A stretch of DNA of 42,515 nt. Source: an uncultured Alphaproteobacteria bacterium (lineage in GTDB: Bacteria; Pseudomonadota; Alphaproteobacteria; Caulobacterales; Aquidulcibacteraceae). Each line of letters begins with the position of its first letter. The first letter of the stretch is position 1. Location: contig CADEDG010000002.1 in the NCBI GenBank assembly GCA_902826035.1, forward strand, positions 25,323-67,837, written 5' to 3'. Under the pieces are notes generated by a model. The model did not search any database. It saw only the letters and a program-made list of their open reading frames with translations, and had not been told where the DNA came from. The position numbers were made by a program, and so were the translations under genes. Of this stretch, positions 33,973 through 42,515 are shown one piece after another.

Positions 33973-35268
33973 TCAGTTCTCGTTAGCGAGCGCGGCCGCC
34001 GCCAATGATAGTGAACCGCAGATCAGAACGCGTGGCGCTGAAAAACGTTGAGTCTTGTCCAGCGCTGTGCAAAGCGCGGGCGCTGTATCTGCGCTAACGC
34101 CAGCGTTGCGCGCGTGGCAGGCGATGTTATCCGGCGGCGCATGATCGTCGCTTAGCGGAACCGCGATGAGATGATCGATCGCGGGCGAGAGCGCCGCGAT
34201 GAAAGCGGCATCGTCCTTACGCGCACGCATGCCGACAATGGCGATCGTCGGCGCCGCTCGCACGCGAGCTAAAGTCCTCAGCGCGCGTGCGAGCGCTGCC
34301 GCCGCGTGCGCGTTGTGACCTCCATCGACCCAGACTTCACCGCCGAGTGCGCGTATCGGTGCGCTGAGCGCACCCCGCGCCAAAAGCTGCAGGCGCGCCG
34401 GCCAGCGCGCCGAAGTGATTCCGGAGGCAAACGCTTCATCGCTGATCGCGTGGCATGCTGCGCCAAGCAACGTCGCGCAGGCGAGCCCGGCATTATCGAT
34501 CTGATGAACCCCGACAAGCGCGGGTAGCGGCAAATCGAGCGCGCGCGTCTCGGTTTGCACGACCATGCGGCCATTGCTGGCGAAACAATCCCACTCGACG
34601 CCGCAGCGGAACAGCGGCGCGCCAATGCGTGCGGCCTCCGCCTCGATCACCGCCATCGCCTCAGGCGTCTGCCGTGCGATCAAAGCTGGTGTGTGTTGCT
34701 TCAATATTCCCGCCTTGTGCGCGGCGATCTCCGCGAGCGTATCGCCCAACACATCTTGATGATCGACGCCGATAGGCGTGATGATGGAGGCGGCCGGCAC
34801 CGGAATGACATTGGATGAATCCTCGCGTCCGCCCATGCCGGTTTCAAACAAGACCAGGTCGGCCGGCGTTTCGCTGAACAGCAGAAGCGCCGCTGCGACC
34901 TGCGCATCGAAATTGGTGATCTCGGCTGAGACGGCGGCCACGCGCTGGACGGCGCCGATGAGCGCGTCGTCACGAACAGTTTCACCAGCAACGACGAACC
35001 GCTCCCGCAGCGCGAAAAGATGCGGTTTAGTGAAGGCATGCACGCGCAGACCGGCGGCTTCCGCGATCGCGCGCATGAAGGCGATGGTTGAGCCTTTGCC
35101 GTTTGTGCCAGCGACGTGGAAAACAGGCGCGCCGAGATGTGCGTGCGGATCGCCAAGCGCGCGCAGTGCGTTTTTCAGCCGTTGCAGATCGAAGGACTTG
35201 CCGTGGCCGAACTCGGGACCGAAGCAGGCCACGAAGGCGGCGGACGCGCGGTCGTCAGCGTCACCCAT
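33973..35268 (-). CDS. folC: Dihydrofolate synthase/folylpolyglutamate synthase
   Basis: A 431-residue FolC. The P-loop FHVAGTNGKGSTIAFM, the SKPHL-equivalent FTKPHLFALRERF, LFETGMGGREDSSNV, TPIGVDHQDVLGDTLAEIA and HKAGILK are the Mur-ligase-fold signatures, and WVDGGHNAHA starts the C-terminal domain. It adds glutamate to dihydropteroate and to folates in the cytoplasm. It lies downstream of accD with a repeat-filled gap of about 190 bases, as in the usual trpFBA-accD-folC order. Confidence 0.95.
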   Translation of the reverse strand: MGDADDRASAAFVACFGPEFGHGKSFDLQRLKNALRALGDPHAHLGAPVFHVAGTNGKGSTIAFMRAIAEAAGLRVHAFTKPHLFALRERFVVAGETVRDDALIGAVQRVAAVSAEITNFDAQVAAALLLFSETPADLVLFETGMGGREDSSNVIPVPAASIITPIGVDHQDVLGDTLAEIAAHKAGILKQHTPALIARQTPEAMAVIEAEAARIGAPLFRCGVEWDCFASNGRMVVQTETRALDLPLPALVGVHQIDNAGLACATLLGAACHAISDEAFASGITSARWPARLQLLARGALSAPIRALGGEVWVDGGHNAHAAAALARALRTLARVRAAPTIAIVGMRARKDDAAFIAALSPAIDHLIAVPLSDDHAPPDNIACHARNAGVSADTAPALCTALDKTQRFSAPRVLICGSLSLAAAALANEN

Positions 35269-35295
35269 CCCTGGATTTACCAGGATATTCCAACT

Positions 35296-35401
35296 CCGTC
35301 ATTCCGGGGCGTACGCAGTGCGAACCCGGAACCCAGAGGATCGTAGTGCTGTGTGGTTGCCCCTGGGTCCCGGATCGCGCTCCGCGCGTCCGGGATGACG
35401 G
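35296..35401. repeat. Intergenic inverted-repeat element between accD and folC
   Basis: CCGTCATTCCGGGG (35296-35309) is matched by TCCGGGATGACGG (35389-35401) in inverted orientation. The interior carries further self-complementary blocks (GGGTCCCGGATCGCG, CGCGCGTCCGGGAT). This is a known type of dispersed intergenic repeat in alphaproteobacteria. It separates accD from folC and could affect message stability. Confidence 0.7.
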
Positions 35402-35456
35402 AATCGATGTGTAACAAAATTCAAAAACAGCCGGCGTTGACTTCATCCGCGCGCGC

Positions 35457-36431
35457 TCACTCGGCCGCTTTCGCCCGCGGCGCCTTGACGGTTTGTTTGC
35501 GCTTGGATTTTGCTGGCGCTGTCTCGGCGGCGGCCTCAGCCAGATCGGTGATTTCGGCTTCCGTGGTCGCGACGCCTACGCGTTTGTGCATCAGCACCGA
35601 GAGCAAAGTCGCCAACGTCGCCTTCAACTGCCGGCGATCCACCACGAGATCGACCATGCCTTTGTCGAGCAGATACTCCGCGCGCTGAAAGCCCTCGGGC
35701 AATTTCTGACGAATAGTCTCCTCGATCACGCGCGGGCCGGCGAAGCCGACCAGCGCGCCGGGCTCGGCGATGTGCACGTCGCCGAGCATCGCGTAGCTCG
35801 CGGTGACGCCGCCCGTAGTGGGGTCGGCCAGCACCACCAGATAGGGTAGGCCCGCCTCGTGCAGCATCTGGATGGCCAGCGTCGTGCGCGGCATCTGCAT
35901 CAGCGAGAGAATGCCCTCCTGCATGCGCGCGCCACCCGAAGCCGTCACCACGATCAGCGCCGCCTTGCGCCGGAGCGCGGCCTCCGCCGCCGCGATAAAC
36001 GCCTCGCCCGCGGCCATGCCGAGCGAGCCGCCCATAAACTCGAAATCTTGTACAAGCACCACCGCGTGCGCGCCGCCGATGCGGCCATAGCCCGCTTCCA
36101 TGCAATCGTCGCGGCCGACCTTCGCCCGCGCGGCCTTCAAGCGGTCGGAATATTTCTTGTCGTCCTTGAACTTGAGCGGATCGGCGGCGACCTTCGGCAG
36201 CGAGATTTTCTGCCAGGCCTGATCGTCGAACAAGTGCCGGAAGCGCGGCTCGGGCCCGATGCGCATGTGAAAGCCCGAGGGCGCGACCCAATCGGCGGCC
36301 TCAAGCTCGGCGCGATAGACCAGCTCGCCCGAAATGGGATCCTTGATCCAGAGATTGTCAGGCGTTTCGCGCCCGTCCTCAGGCTTCTTGCCGCGCAGGC
36401 CAGGCCGCGCGAAGTTCGAAAGCCAGTTCAT
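35457..36431 (-). CDS. accD: Acetyl-CoA carboxylase carboxyltransferase subunit beta
   Basis: A 324-residue AccD, which with AccA transfers carboxyl from biotin to acetyl-CoA to make malonyl-CoA. The crotonase-fold core is complete: [57 protein letters not shown] and [18 protein letters not shown]. The N-terminal zinc ribbon has the right shape ([18 protein letters not shown]...FHMRIGP) but lacks all four cysteines. The C-terminus is a lysine/alanine tail. It overlaps the trpA stop as ATGA (36428-36431). Confidence 0.96.
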   Translation of the reverse strand: MNWLSNFARPGLRGKKPEDGRETPDNLWIKDPISGELVYRAELEAADWVAPSGFHMRIGPEPRFRHLFDDQAWQKISLPKVAADPLKFKDDKKYSDRLKAARAKVGRDDCMEAGYGRIGGAHAVVLVQDFEFMGGSLGMAAGEAFIAAAEAALRRKAALIVVTASGGARMQEGILSLMQMPRTTLAIQMLHEAGLPYLVVLADPTTGGVTASYAMLGDVHIAEPGALVGFAGPRVIEETIRQKLPEGFQRAEYLLDKGMVDLVVDRRQLKATLATLLSVLMHKRVGVATTEAEITDLAEAAAETAPAKSKRKQTVKAPRAKAAE

Positions 36432-37264
36432 GCGCGTGTTCCCTCTATTTCCCGCGCCGAGCGCACAGCATCGCTCAGAAGCCGCACCTTGCGCAAGACC
36501 CGCTCGACGACATCTTCTCTCGCGCCATTGGGGTTTGCGGCAATTTCGTCCACGAACGCTGAGCCTACCACCACGGCGTCGGCATGCTTGGCGATGGCTG
36601 TCGCCGCTTCCGGTTCGCGAACGCCGAAGCCGACGGCAATCGGCAGCGTCGTTGCGCGCTTCAAGCGAGTAACTGCGCTCTCAATCGCGTGCGTGGATGC
36701 TGCGTTAACGCCGGTGATTCCAGCGACCGAGACATAATACAGGAAACCAGCGGCGCCATCGAGCACCTTGGTTAATCGCTTGTCGTCGGTGGTGGGAGTG
36801 GCGAGGCGGATGATGGAGAGATCGTGCGGGGTGAACGCGGCGCGTAAGGGCGCGTCTTCCTCCGGCGGCAGATCAACGACGATAGCGCCATCGGCGCCGC
36901 TTGCGTGCATGGCTTGTGCGAACGCCTCGTAGCCCATGCTTTCGATTGGATTGGCATAGCCCATAAGGATGAGCGGGGTGTCTTCGTCGGTCTCGCGAAA
37001 GCGGCGCGCGAGTTCGAGTGTTTGCTTCAACGAGCCGTCCGCCTTCAGCGCGCGCAACGCCGCCTTCTGAATGCTCGGCCCATCGGCCATCGGATCGGTG
37101 AAAGGAAAGCCAAGCTCGATGATGTCGGCGCCGGCGGCGGGGAGGGCGCGCAGGATTTCAAAGCACGTCTCATGGTCGGGATCGCTCGCCATGATGTACG
37201 TGATCAGTGCGGCACGGTTAGCGCGTTTGAGGGAGGCGAAGCGTTGGGAGAGGCGCGCGGTCAT
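36428..37264 (-). CDS. trpA: Tryptophan synthase alpha subunit
   Basis: A 278-residue TIM-barrel TrpA, which cleaves indole-3-glycerol phosphate and passes indole to TrpB. The catalytic glutamate and aspartate are in [18 protein letters not shown] and [12 protein letters not shown], with the phosphate-binding turns at [13 protein letters not shown] and PIAVGFGV. Normal length. It overlaps the accD start and the end of the inserted lipoprotein gene by four bases each. Confidence 0.96.
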   Translation of the reverse strand: MTARLSQRFASLKRANRAALITYIMASDPDHETCFEILRALPAAGADIIELGFPFTDPMADGPSIQKAALRALKADGSLKQTLELARRFRETDEDTPLILMGYANPIESMGYEAFAQAMHASGADGAIVVDLPPEEDAPLRAAFTPHDLSIIRLATPTTDDKRLTKVLDGAAGFLYYVSVAGITGVNAASTHAIESAVTRLKRATTLPIAVGFGVREPEAATAIAKHADAVVVGSAFVDEIAANPNGAREDVVERVLRKVRLLSDAVRSAREIEGTRA

Positions 37265-37761
37265 TGCGCGTCTCTCTCATTTCCGCAAACGGGCGCCGGC
37301 TCGATCGCCATTATAAAAGACTTATGCGTGATGCGCGACCAGTCCATGCTTGGTTCTTCTTGGCGACCGAACTTCGCGATTTCTTCGGGGTCACCCAGAA
37401 TCCATCCGACAAAGTTTAGACGATCCGAACACTCGGTGCGGGGCTGAGGGCGCTCAAAGAAGAACACGTTCGCTGCGCCGCCCGCGAAACGCCAGCCGTG
37501 GCTCGACAGAGCCTCCAGGTATAGGTTTTGAAAGTCTTGGCTCGTTTGCGTTGGGAAGGCGATGCAGTCGGCGACAGTGGCCCGCTCCCTGACTATCGTG
37601 TCGAGCTGGCAGTTCCTGGGAATGAAAGAACCCTCGACTACAGCAAGGTCAAGCGTTCCCGGCAAGACAACCCTGCGCCGACTATCGTGAATCTCCCACA
37701 CTTCGGTGTGTTCGCAGGCGACTAGTGCTAGGCCAAGCAAGGTGACTGCGAGTACCCTCAC
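37261..37761 (-). CDS. Hypothetical lipoprotein inserted between trpB and trpA
   Basis: A 166-residue predicted lipoprotein. The signal ends in LALVAC (cysteine 16). The mature part has two cysteine-containing blocks ([12 protein letters not shown] and [10 protein letters not shown]) and a C-terminal [10 protein letters not shown] do not recognise a family. It sits exactly between trpB and trpA, overlapping each by four bases. That is translational coupling in an operon where these genes are normally adjacent. The base composition in this gene is less GC-rich than in trpA and trpB, which may point to acquisition. Confidence 0.75.
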   Translation of the reverse strand: MRVLAVTLLGLALVACEHTEVWEIHDSRRRVVLPGTLDLAVVEGSFIPRNCQLDTIVRERATVADCIAFPTQTSQDFQNLYLEALSSHGWRFAGGAANVFFFERPQPRTECSDRLNFVGWILGDPEEIAKFGRQEEPSMDWSRITHKSFIMAIEPAPVCGNERDAQ

Positions 37762-38972
37762 AGCCCAACCCCCAACGCATCCGCCACCGTGAACACGTCC
37801 TTATCCCCGCGCCCGCAGAGGTTCATCACGATGAGCCCATCACGCCCCAGCTCCTGCGCCACATCGCCCACGCGCGCCAGCGCATGCGCCGGCTCCAGCG
37901 CCGGTAGTATTCCCTCAAGCCGCGCGCAGAGCTGGAACGCCGCCAACGCTTCTTCATCGGTCGCGCTCAGATATTGCGCGCGGCCCGTCTCGTGGAGATA
38001 CGAGTGCTCGGGCCCAACGCCCGGATAATCCAGCCCCGCGCTGATCGAATGGCCTTCGAGGATTTGGCCGTCTTCGTTTTGCAGCAGATACGTGCGGTTG
38101 CCGTGCAGTACGCCGGGGCGGCCGCCATTGATTGCGGCGGAATGCTCGAAGCGTTCGTCGATGCCGCGCCCGGCCGCTTCAACGCCAATTAGACGCACGC
38201 TTTCGTCGGCGATGAAGGGATGGAAGAGCCCAATCGCATTCGAGCCGCCGCCGATGCAGGCCATCACCGCATCCGGCAATTGGCCCTCGCGTTCAAGAAT
38301 TTGCGCGCGCGCTTCTTGGCCGATGATGCTCTGAAAATCGCGCACCATTTCCGGATAGGGGTGGGGGCCTGCGGCGGTGCCGATGCAGTAGAAAGTGTCA
38401 TGCACGTTGGTGACCCAGTCCCTCAGCGCTTCGTTCATCGCGTCTTTCAAAGTCGCAGCACCCGAGGTCACCGGGCGCACTTCCGCGCCGAGCAGCTTCA
38501 TGCGGAACACGTTCGGCTTCTGCCGCTCGATGTCGGTCGCGCCCATGAACACAACGCACGGCAGCCCGAAGCGCGCGCATATCGTGGCGGTGGCGACGCC
38601 GTGCTGGCCGGCACCGGTTTCGGCGATGATGCGGGTCTTGCCCATGCGCTGCGCGAGCAGGATTTGCCCGAGGCAATTGTTGATCTTGTGCGCGCCGGTG
38701 TGGTTGAGCTCGTCGCGCTTGAAGTAGATTTTCGCGGCCCCGAAATGCGCGGTGAGACGCTCGGCGAAATACAGGGGCGAGGGCCGGCCAATATAGTGCG
38801 TCCAGAAATCGGCCATGGTGGCGGCGAAGCCGGGATCGGCCTGCGCTTCGCGGTAGGCGCGCTCGAGATCGAGCACCAGCGGCATCAGCGTCTCCGCGAC
38901 GAAGCGGCCCCCGTAGGCGCCGAAGCGCCCTTCGGAATCGGGCAGATCCTGCCAGTTGCGGCGCGCGTCCAT
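37758..38972 (-). CDS. trpB: Tryptophan synthase beta subunit
   Basis: A 404-residue PLP enzyme joining indole and serine. The PLP lysine is in [11 protein letters not shown], the glycine-rich phosphate site is [10 protein letters not shown], and the serine-binding ETGAGQHG is present. The N-terminal [16 protein letters not shown] is diagnostic. It lies ten bases after the trpF stop and overlaps the lipoprotein start. Confidence 0.97.
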   Translation of the reverse strand: MDARRNWQDLPDSEGRFGAYGGRFVAETLMPLVLDLERAYREAQADPGFAATMADFWTHYIGRPSPLYFAERLTAHFGAAKIYFKRDELNHTGAHKINNCLGQILLAQRMGKTRIIAETGAGQHGVATATICARFGLPCVVFMGATDIERQKPNVFRMKLLGAEVRPVTSGAATLKDAMNEALRDWVTNVHDTFYCIGTAAGPHPYPEMVRDFQSIIGQEARAQILEREGQLPDAVMACIGGGSNAIGLFHPFIADESVRLIGVEAAGRGIDERFEHSAAINGGRPGVLHGNRTYLLQNEDGQILEGHSISAGLDYPGVGPEHSYLHETGRAQYLSATDEEALAAFQLCARLEGILPALEPAHALARVGDVAQELGRDGLIVMNLCGRGDKDVFTVADALGVGL

Positions 38973-38981
38973 CGGTCGAGT

Positions 38982-39614
38982 TTAGGCTCTTGCTGCCGCC
39001 AGAAATTGTGCGATCTTCGCGGAATCCTTTAGGCCTGGCGCGCTTTCCACGCCAGAGGACACGTCCACAAGGGCAGCGCCCGATGCTGCAATCGCCTCGC
39101 CAACGTTTTCCGGCGTGAGCCCGCCGGAAAGCAGCCAGGGGCGCGAAAAACGTCGCCCTGCCAACAAATTCCAGTCGAAAGCTACAGCATTGCCGCCTGG
39201 AAGCCCGCCCGCCGGCGCTTTGGCGTCGAACAGCAGCATGTCCGCCGGCGCTTCGAAGTCGGCGGCGCGCTTGAGGTCCCCCAGCCGGCCGATCCCAAGC
39301 GCCTTGATAACGCCCTTGGCGGCGAAGCGGGCGAGCGCGGAGACCCGATGCGGACCCTCCGCGCCGTGGGCCTGCACCCAATCGGGGCGCACCGCCTTGG
39401 CGATTTGCTCCAGCAGCGCATCGTCGGCGTCGACTGTCACCGCGACGATGTCCGCCCGCCCGCGGGCCCGCGCCGCCAACGCGGCGGCGGCTTCCATGCT
39501 CAGATTACGCGGGCTCTTGGTGAAGAACACCAGACCGACGAAGCGCGCGCCGCCGACGATCGCAGCGTCGAGCGCGGCGGGGTCGATAATGCCACATATC
39601 TTGGCGTCGGCCAT
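38982..39614 (-). CDS. trpF: Phosphoribosylanthranilate isomerase
   Basis: A 210-residue TIM-barrel isomerase that converts PRA to CdRP in tryptophan synthesis. The opening KICGI and GLVFFTKSPRN, the general base region VTVDADD, and the phosphate sites LLSGGLTPENV and VDVSSGVE are family blocks. It is the first gene of the minus-strand trp operon, divergent from an SDR gene with a 41-base gap that must hold both promoters. Confidence 0.96.
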   Translation of the reverse strand: MADAKICGIIDPAALDAAIVGGARFVGLVFFTKSPRNLSMEAAAALAARARGRADIVAVTVDADDALLEQIAKAVRPDWVQAHGAEGPHRVSALARFAAKGVIKALGIGRLGDLKRAADFEAPADMLLFDAKAPAGGLPGGNAVAFDWNLLAGRRFSRPWLLSGGLTPENVGEAIAASGAALVDVSSGVESAPGLKDSAKIAQFLAAARA

Positions 39615-39655
39615 CGCGGCAAGCTAAGGCAGAGCCGCAACGGAACAAGTGTGAA

Positions 39656-40435
39656 ATGAGCAAACTCGACGCTTATCGCTCCATATTCGACCTCTCGGGA
39701 AAAACCGCACTGGTCACAGGTGGCGCGCGCGGCATCGGCAACGCCATCGCCGCTGCATGCAGCGCCTGGGGCGCACGTGTTGTGCTAGCAGACCTCAACG
39801 CAGAAGCTGCCGAGGGCGCGGCGCGCGAGCTGCGCGAAGCGGGCGCGGCGGTCAGCGCTCGCGGCTGCGACGTGACGCGAAGCGAGGCCGTTGAGGCGCT
39901 GTTCGATGCACTGTCAGAGGAGGGCGGCGTCGATATCATTTTCAACAATGCCGGAGTCAGCGCGCGTATTCCGGCTGAGAATTATCCAGACGGCGATCTT
40001 CAGCGCATGTTCGATCTCAACGTTCATGGCGTGTTCTATGTGATGCGAGCAGCGGCGCGCCGCTGGATCGCCGCTGGCCGACCCGGGCGGATCGTCAACA
40101 TGGCGTCATTCGCCGGGCTTGTGGCCGACCCTTTGTCGGCGCCCTATGCGGCGAGCAAAGGCGCGGTCGTGCAGTTCACCCGGACCTGCGCGGTCGAGTG
40201 GGCGCCGCACGGAATTCTCGTCAACGCCATTGCGCCGGGCTACGTGCGCACGGAGATGACCGCGCACACGCTTGACCAACCCGAGGCCGGAGCGGCCATC
40301 CGCGCCAAAACAGCGCTGGGTCGTCCCGCCACGCCCGCGGAAATCGCTGGTGCAGCGGTGTTCCTGGCAAGCGGGGCCTCCAGTTACGTCACTGGCACCG
40401 TGCTGGCTGTCGATGGCGGCTGGACGGCGATGTAG
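39656..40435 (+). CDS. SDR family NAD(P)-dependent oxidoreductase
   Basis: A 259-residue classical short-chain dehydrogenase. The cofactor site is VTGGARGIG, followed by the acidic DLNAEAAEG that suggests NAD. NNAGVSA, the catalytic serine in VNMASFAG, and Y-x3-K in PYAASKGAV are present, then APGYVRTEM and the C-terminal VDGGW. Substrate unknown; relatives act on sugars, polyols or 3-oxoacyl groups. It converges on mscL with no gap. Confidence 0.93.
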   Translation: MSKLDAYRSIFDLSGKTALVTGGARGIGNAIAAACSAWGARVVLADLNAEAAEGAARELREAGAAVSARGCDVTRSEAVEALFDALSEEGGVDIIFNNAGVSARIPAENYPDGDLQRMFDLNVHGVFYVMRAAARRWIAAGRPGRIVNMASFAGLVADPLSAPYAASKGAVVQFTRTCAVEWAPHGILVNAIAPGYVRTEMTAHTLDQPEAGAAIRAKTALGRPATPAEIAGAAVFLASGASSYVTGTVLAVDGGWTAM

Positions 40436-40867
40436 TTATTTCTTCAACGCGTCCCTGATTTCGCGCAGCAGCACGATATCTTCAGGCGGTGCTGCGGGGG
40501 CGGGGGCTGCCTCTTCCTTCTTCTTCATGGCGTTCATGGCGCGGATGATCATGAACAGCACCCACGCGACGATAATGAATTTGATCGCCGCGTTGATGAA
40601 TTTGCCATAAGCGATAGCGACTTCCGGCCGTGCGGCGACAAAGTCGGCAGCGCCCTCTGCGCCGACCGCAGGCGCGGCTTGTTGGATCACCAGTTTCAGC
40701 GTCGAGAAATCGATCCCCGCGAGCAGCAGCCCGATTGGGGGCATCACCACATCGTCCACCAGCGACGAAACGATCGTGCCAAAGGCGGCGCCGATGATCA
40801 CGCCTACGGCGAGATCGACCACGTTGCCCTTCATGGCGAAGTCGCGGAATTCCTTAAGCATGGACAT
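40436..40867 (-). CDS. mscL: Large-conductance mechanosensitive channel
   Basis: A 143-residue MscL. N-terminal [30 protein letters not shown] is TM1 with its gating glycines. A periplasmic loop and TM2 ([21 protein letters not shown]) follow, then the charged C-terminal bundle. The pentamer releases solutes on hypo-osmotic shock. The start is ATG 40867, ten bases after GGGAGG; a TTG at 40885 would place that ribosome site inside the gene. Confidence 0.96.
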   Translation of the reverse strand: MSMLKEFRDFAMKGNVVDLAVGVIIGAAFGTIVSSLVDDVVMPPIGLLLAGIDFSTLKLVIQQAAPAVGAEGAADFVAARPEVAIAYGKFINAAIKFIIVAWVLFMIIRAMNAMKKKEEAAPAPAAPPEDIVLLREIRDALKK

Positions 40868-40950
40868 GAGGTGCGGTCCTCCCAAACCGGGTCACAAAGA
40901 AGCGGTCACAGCGTATATTGTTACCGTAGTCAAGCAGAGCGTAACTGCCC

Positions 40951-41241
40951 TTACGGTTCTTCGCCGCCATTGACCTTGAGCCGCAGCTCCTTGCCCGGCT
41001 TGAAGAACGGCACGCGCTTTGCCGCGACCTTCACCGTCGCGCCCGTGCGCGGATTGCGGCCCGTGCGTGCGTCGCGCTTGCGCACCGAAAACGCGCCAAA
41101 GCCGCGCAATTCCACGCGGCCGCCTTGCGCCAGCGCGGTCGCGATCTCGTCGAGCACCACATCCACCGCTTCTTCCACGTCGCCAGTGCGCAGGGGCTGG
41201 AACTCTTCCTGCAGACGGTTGACCAATTCGGATCGCAACAT
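40951..41241 (-). CDS. ihfB: Integration host factor subunit beta
   Basis: A 96-residue DNA-bending protein of the HU/IHF family. [27 protein letters not shown] and the DNA-intercalating arm GRNPRTG (with the proline) are typical. It forms a heterodimer with IhfA. It lies downstream of rpsA on the same strand behind the rpsA terminator, the usual order. Confidence 0.95.
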   Translation of the reverse strand: MLRSELVNRLQEEFQPLRTGDVEEAVDVVLDEIATALAQGGRVELRGFGAFSVRKRDARTGRNPRTGATVKVAAKRVPFFKPGKELRLKVNGGEEP

Positions 41242-41332
41242 CGGTGAGTCCTTTGTGAGAGATAGAGGACCGAGCGCGCGCGTCCGTCAATGCTTATGCG
41301 ATTGAAAATAACGGAAATTACATCCACCCAAC

Positions 41333-41366
41333 AAAGAAGCCCCGCGCGGTTTGCGCACGGGGCTTC
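41333..41366 (-). terminator. Intrinsic terminator of rpsA
   Basis: Reading the minus strand, GAAGCCCC and GGGGCTTC (41366-41359 and 41343-41336) form a strong stem, with an inner extension GTGCG around a short loop, followed by TTTGTT. It lies 25 bases after the rpsA stop codon, before ihfB. Confidence 0.85.
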
Positions 41367-41390
41367 CTTAACAGGTGGGTCTTCGAGCGC

Positions 41391-42515
41391 TTAGGACTTG
41401 CCGGCCTTGTCCTTCAGCGCCGCGCCCAGAATGTCGCCGAGAGACGCGCCTGAATCGGACGAGCCGAACTGAGCGATGGCTTCCTTCTCGTCCTTCAGCT
41501 CCATGGCCTTGATCGAGAGCGCGACCTTGCGGCTGCCTTTCTCGAAGCTTGTCACCATGGCGTCGACGCGGTCGCCAACCGCGAAACGGTCGGTGCGTTG
41601 CTCGGACCGATCGCGCGAGAGATCGGACTTGCGGATGAAGGAGCGCAGCGCATTGTTCTCGCCAAACGCCACTTCGATGCCGCCGGTCGCCACATCCAAC
41701 ACTTCTACCGTGATGATCTGGCCCTTGCGGAAATCCGCGTCGCCCATCGGGTCGGCCGCGACTTGCTTGATGCCGAGCGAGATGCGTTCCTTATCGGCGT
41801 CGATATCGAGCACCTTGGCCTTGACCATGTCGCCCTTGTTGTGACGGGCGAGGGCTTCTTCGCCTTGCACATCCCAGGCGATGTCGGAGAGGTGCACCAT
41901 GCCGTCGAGATCGGCGGAGAGGCCCACGAACAAGCCGAACTCGGTGATGTTCTTGACCTCGCCTTCGATGATCGAGCCCACCGGATGGGCGCTGAGGAAG
42001 GCGTCCCACGGATTGGCCTGCACCTGCTTGATGCCAAGCGAAATGCGGCGCTTCTCGCCATCGACGTCGAGCACCTGCACATCGACTTCCTGGCTGGTGG
42101 ACAGGATTTTCGAGGGGTGCAGGTTCTTCTTGGTCCAGCTCATTTCCGAGACGTGGACGAGTCCTTCGACGCCCGGCTCCAGCTCAACGAACGCACCGTA
42201 ATCGGTAATGTTGGTGACCCGGCCGGAGAATTTGCCGCCGGCGGGATACTTCGAATCCACCGCATCCCAAGGATCGGTCATCAGCTGCTTCATGCCGAGG
42301 CTGATGCGCTGGGTGTCGGGGTTGATCTTGACGATCTGCACTTTCACCGTGTCGCCGACATTGAGCACTTGGCTCGGGTGGGAGACGCGCTTCCAGCTCA
42401 TGTCGGTGACGTGCAACAGCCCGTCGATGCCGCCGAGGTCCACGAACGCTCCGTAATCGGTGATGTTCTTGACCACGCCGTCGCGGACTTCGCCTTCCTT
42501 CAGGTTGCCGACGAT
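41391..42515 (-). CDS. rpsA: 30S ribosomal protein S1, C-terminal part
   Basis: The last 374 codons of S1, open at the window edge; its N-terminal part lies beyond 42515. At least four S1 RNA-binding repeats are visible, each with the NITDYGAFVDL-type or NITEFGLFVGL strand and a RISLGIKQ-type end. S1 binds mRNA leaders and helps start translation. The GTG at 42476 is an internal valine. It precedes ihfB with a terminator between. Confidence 0.97.
   Translation of the reverse strand: MVGNLKEGEVRDGVVKNITDYGAFVDLGGIDGLLHVTDMSWKRVSHPSQVLNVGDTVKVQIVKINPDTQRISLGMKQLMTDPWDAVDSKYPAGGKFSGRVTNITDYGAFVELEPGVEGLVHVSEMSWTKKNLHPSKILSTSQEVDVQVLDVDGEKRRISLGIKQVQANPWDAFLSAHPVGSIIEGEVKNITEFGLFVGLSADLDGMVHLSDIAWDVQGEEALARHNKGDMVKAKVLDIDADKERISLGIKQVAADPMGDADFRKGQIITVEVLDVATGGIEVAFGENNALRSFIRKSDLSRDRSEQRTDRFAVGDRVDAMVTSFEKGSRKVALSIKAMELKDEKEAIAQFGSSDSGASLGDILGAALKDKAGKS

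Overview
The window is GC-rich, densely packed bacterial DNA with overlapping start/stop codons. It reads as an alphaproteobacterium of Caulobacterales/Hyphomonadaceae type. The basis is gene-order memory rather than a phylogeny: tsaE-amgK-murU-addB-addA-trxA, trpF-trpB-trpA-accD-folC, rpsA-ihfB, a Caulobacter-like AccD with a degenerate zinc ribbon, and the GGGGAGAAGG-type intergenic palindromes common in that group.

Layout. 1-6.6 kb: the end of sdhA, then a DUF559 protein, a VOC protein, an antisense AsmA protein, a small membrane protein and CreD, and only then sdhB. 6.7-7.9 kb: an FAD/NAD(P)-binding protein. 7.9-10.6 kb: the most interesting part, a bacterial Ro60 (TROVE protein, Rsr) locus. 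It has a small HTH gene downstream and a tandem cluster of four predicted Y RNAs upstream on the same strand. Two of these carry a complete but circularly permuted tRNA-like module (T arm, 7-bp acceptor stem, D arm, no anticodon arm). One is a multi-hairpin Y RNA without tRNA likeness, and one is decayed and lies just before the rsr start codon. Two near-identical promoters, each with the dyad TAGTGCA-N3-TGCACTA in its 17-nt spacer, head the two halves of the cluster. 10.7-18 kb: a secreted EF-hand protein, an acyltransferase, zapE, thpR, two lipoproteins, a zincin and a ferritin-like di-iron protein behind a palindromic operator. 18-24.9 kb: a GGDEF-EAL protein with a frameshift near its N-terminus, an exported M20 peptidase, a Phd/PIN toxin-antitoxin pair with a perfect operator palindrome, and a methyltransferase-ferredoxin-ferredoxin reductase group. 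24.9-33.9 kb: tsaE, the AmgK/MurU peptidoglycan-recycling pair, AddB, AddA and thioredoxin in one operon. 34-39.6 kb, minus strand: trpF-trpB-lipoprotein-trpA-accD-folC. 39.6-42.5 kb: an SDR dehydrogenase, mscL, ihfB and most of rpsA.

How the Ro60 locus may work (inference). The first promoter would give a precursor holding Y1 and Y2. The second would give Y3 starting exactly at its terminal stem, then Y4, rsr and the HTH gene as one transcript. The HTH protein is the obvious candidate to bind the repeated dyad and couple RNA and protein supply. Bacterial Ro60-Y RNA complexes are known to work with exoribonucleases in structured-RNA decay and stress recovery. No nuclease or RtcB ligase gene lies beside rsr here.
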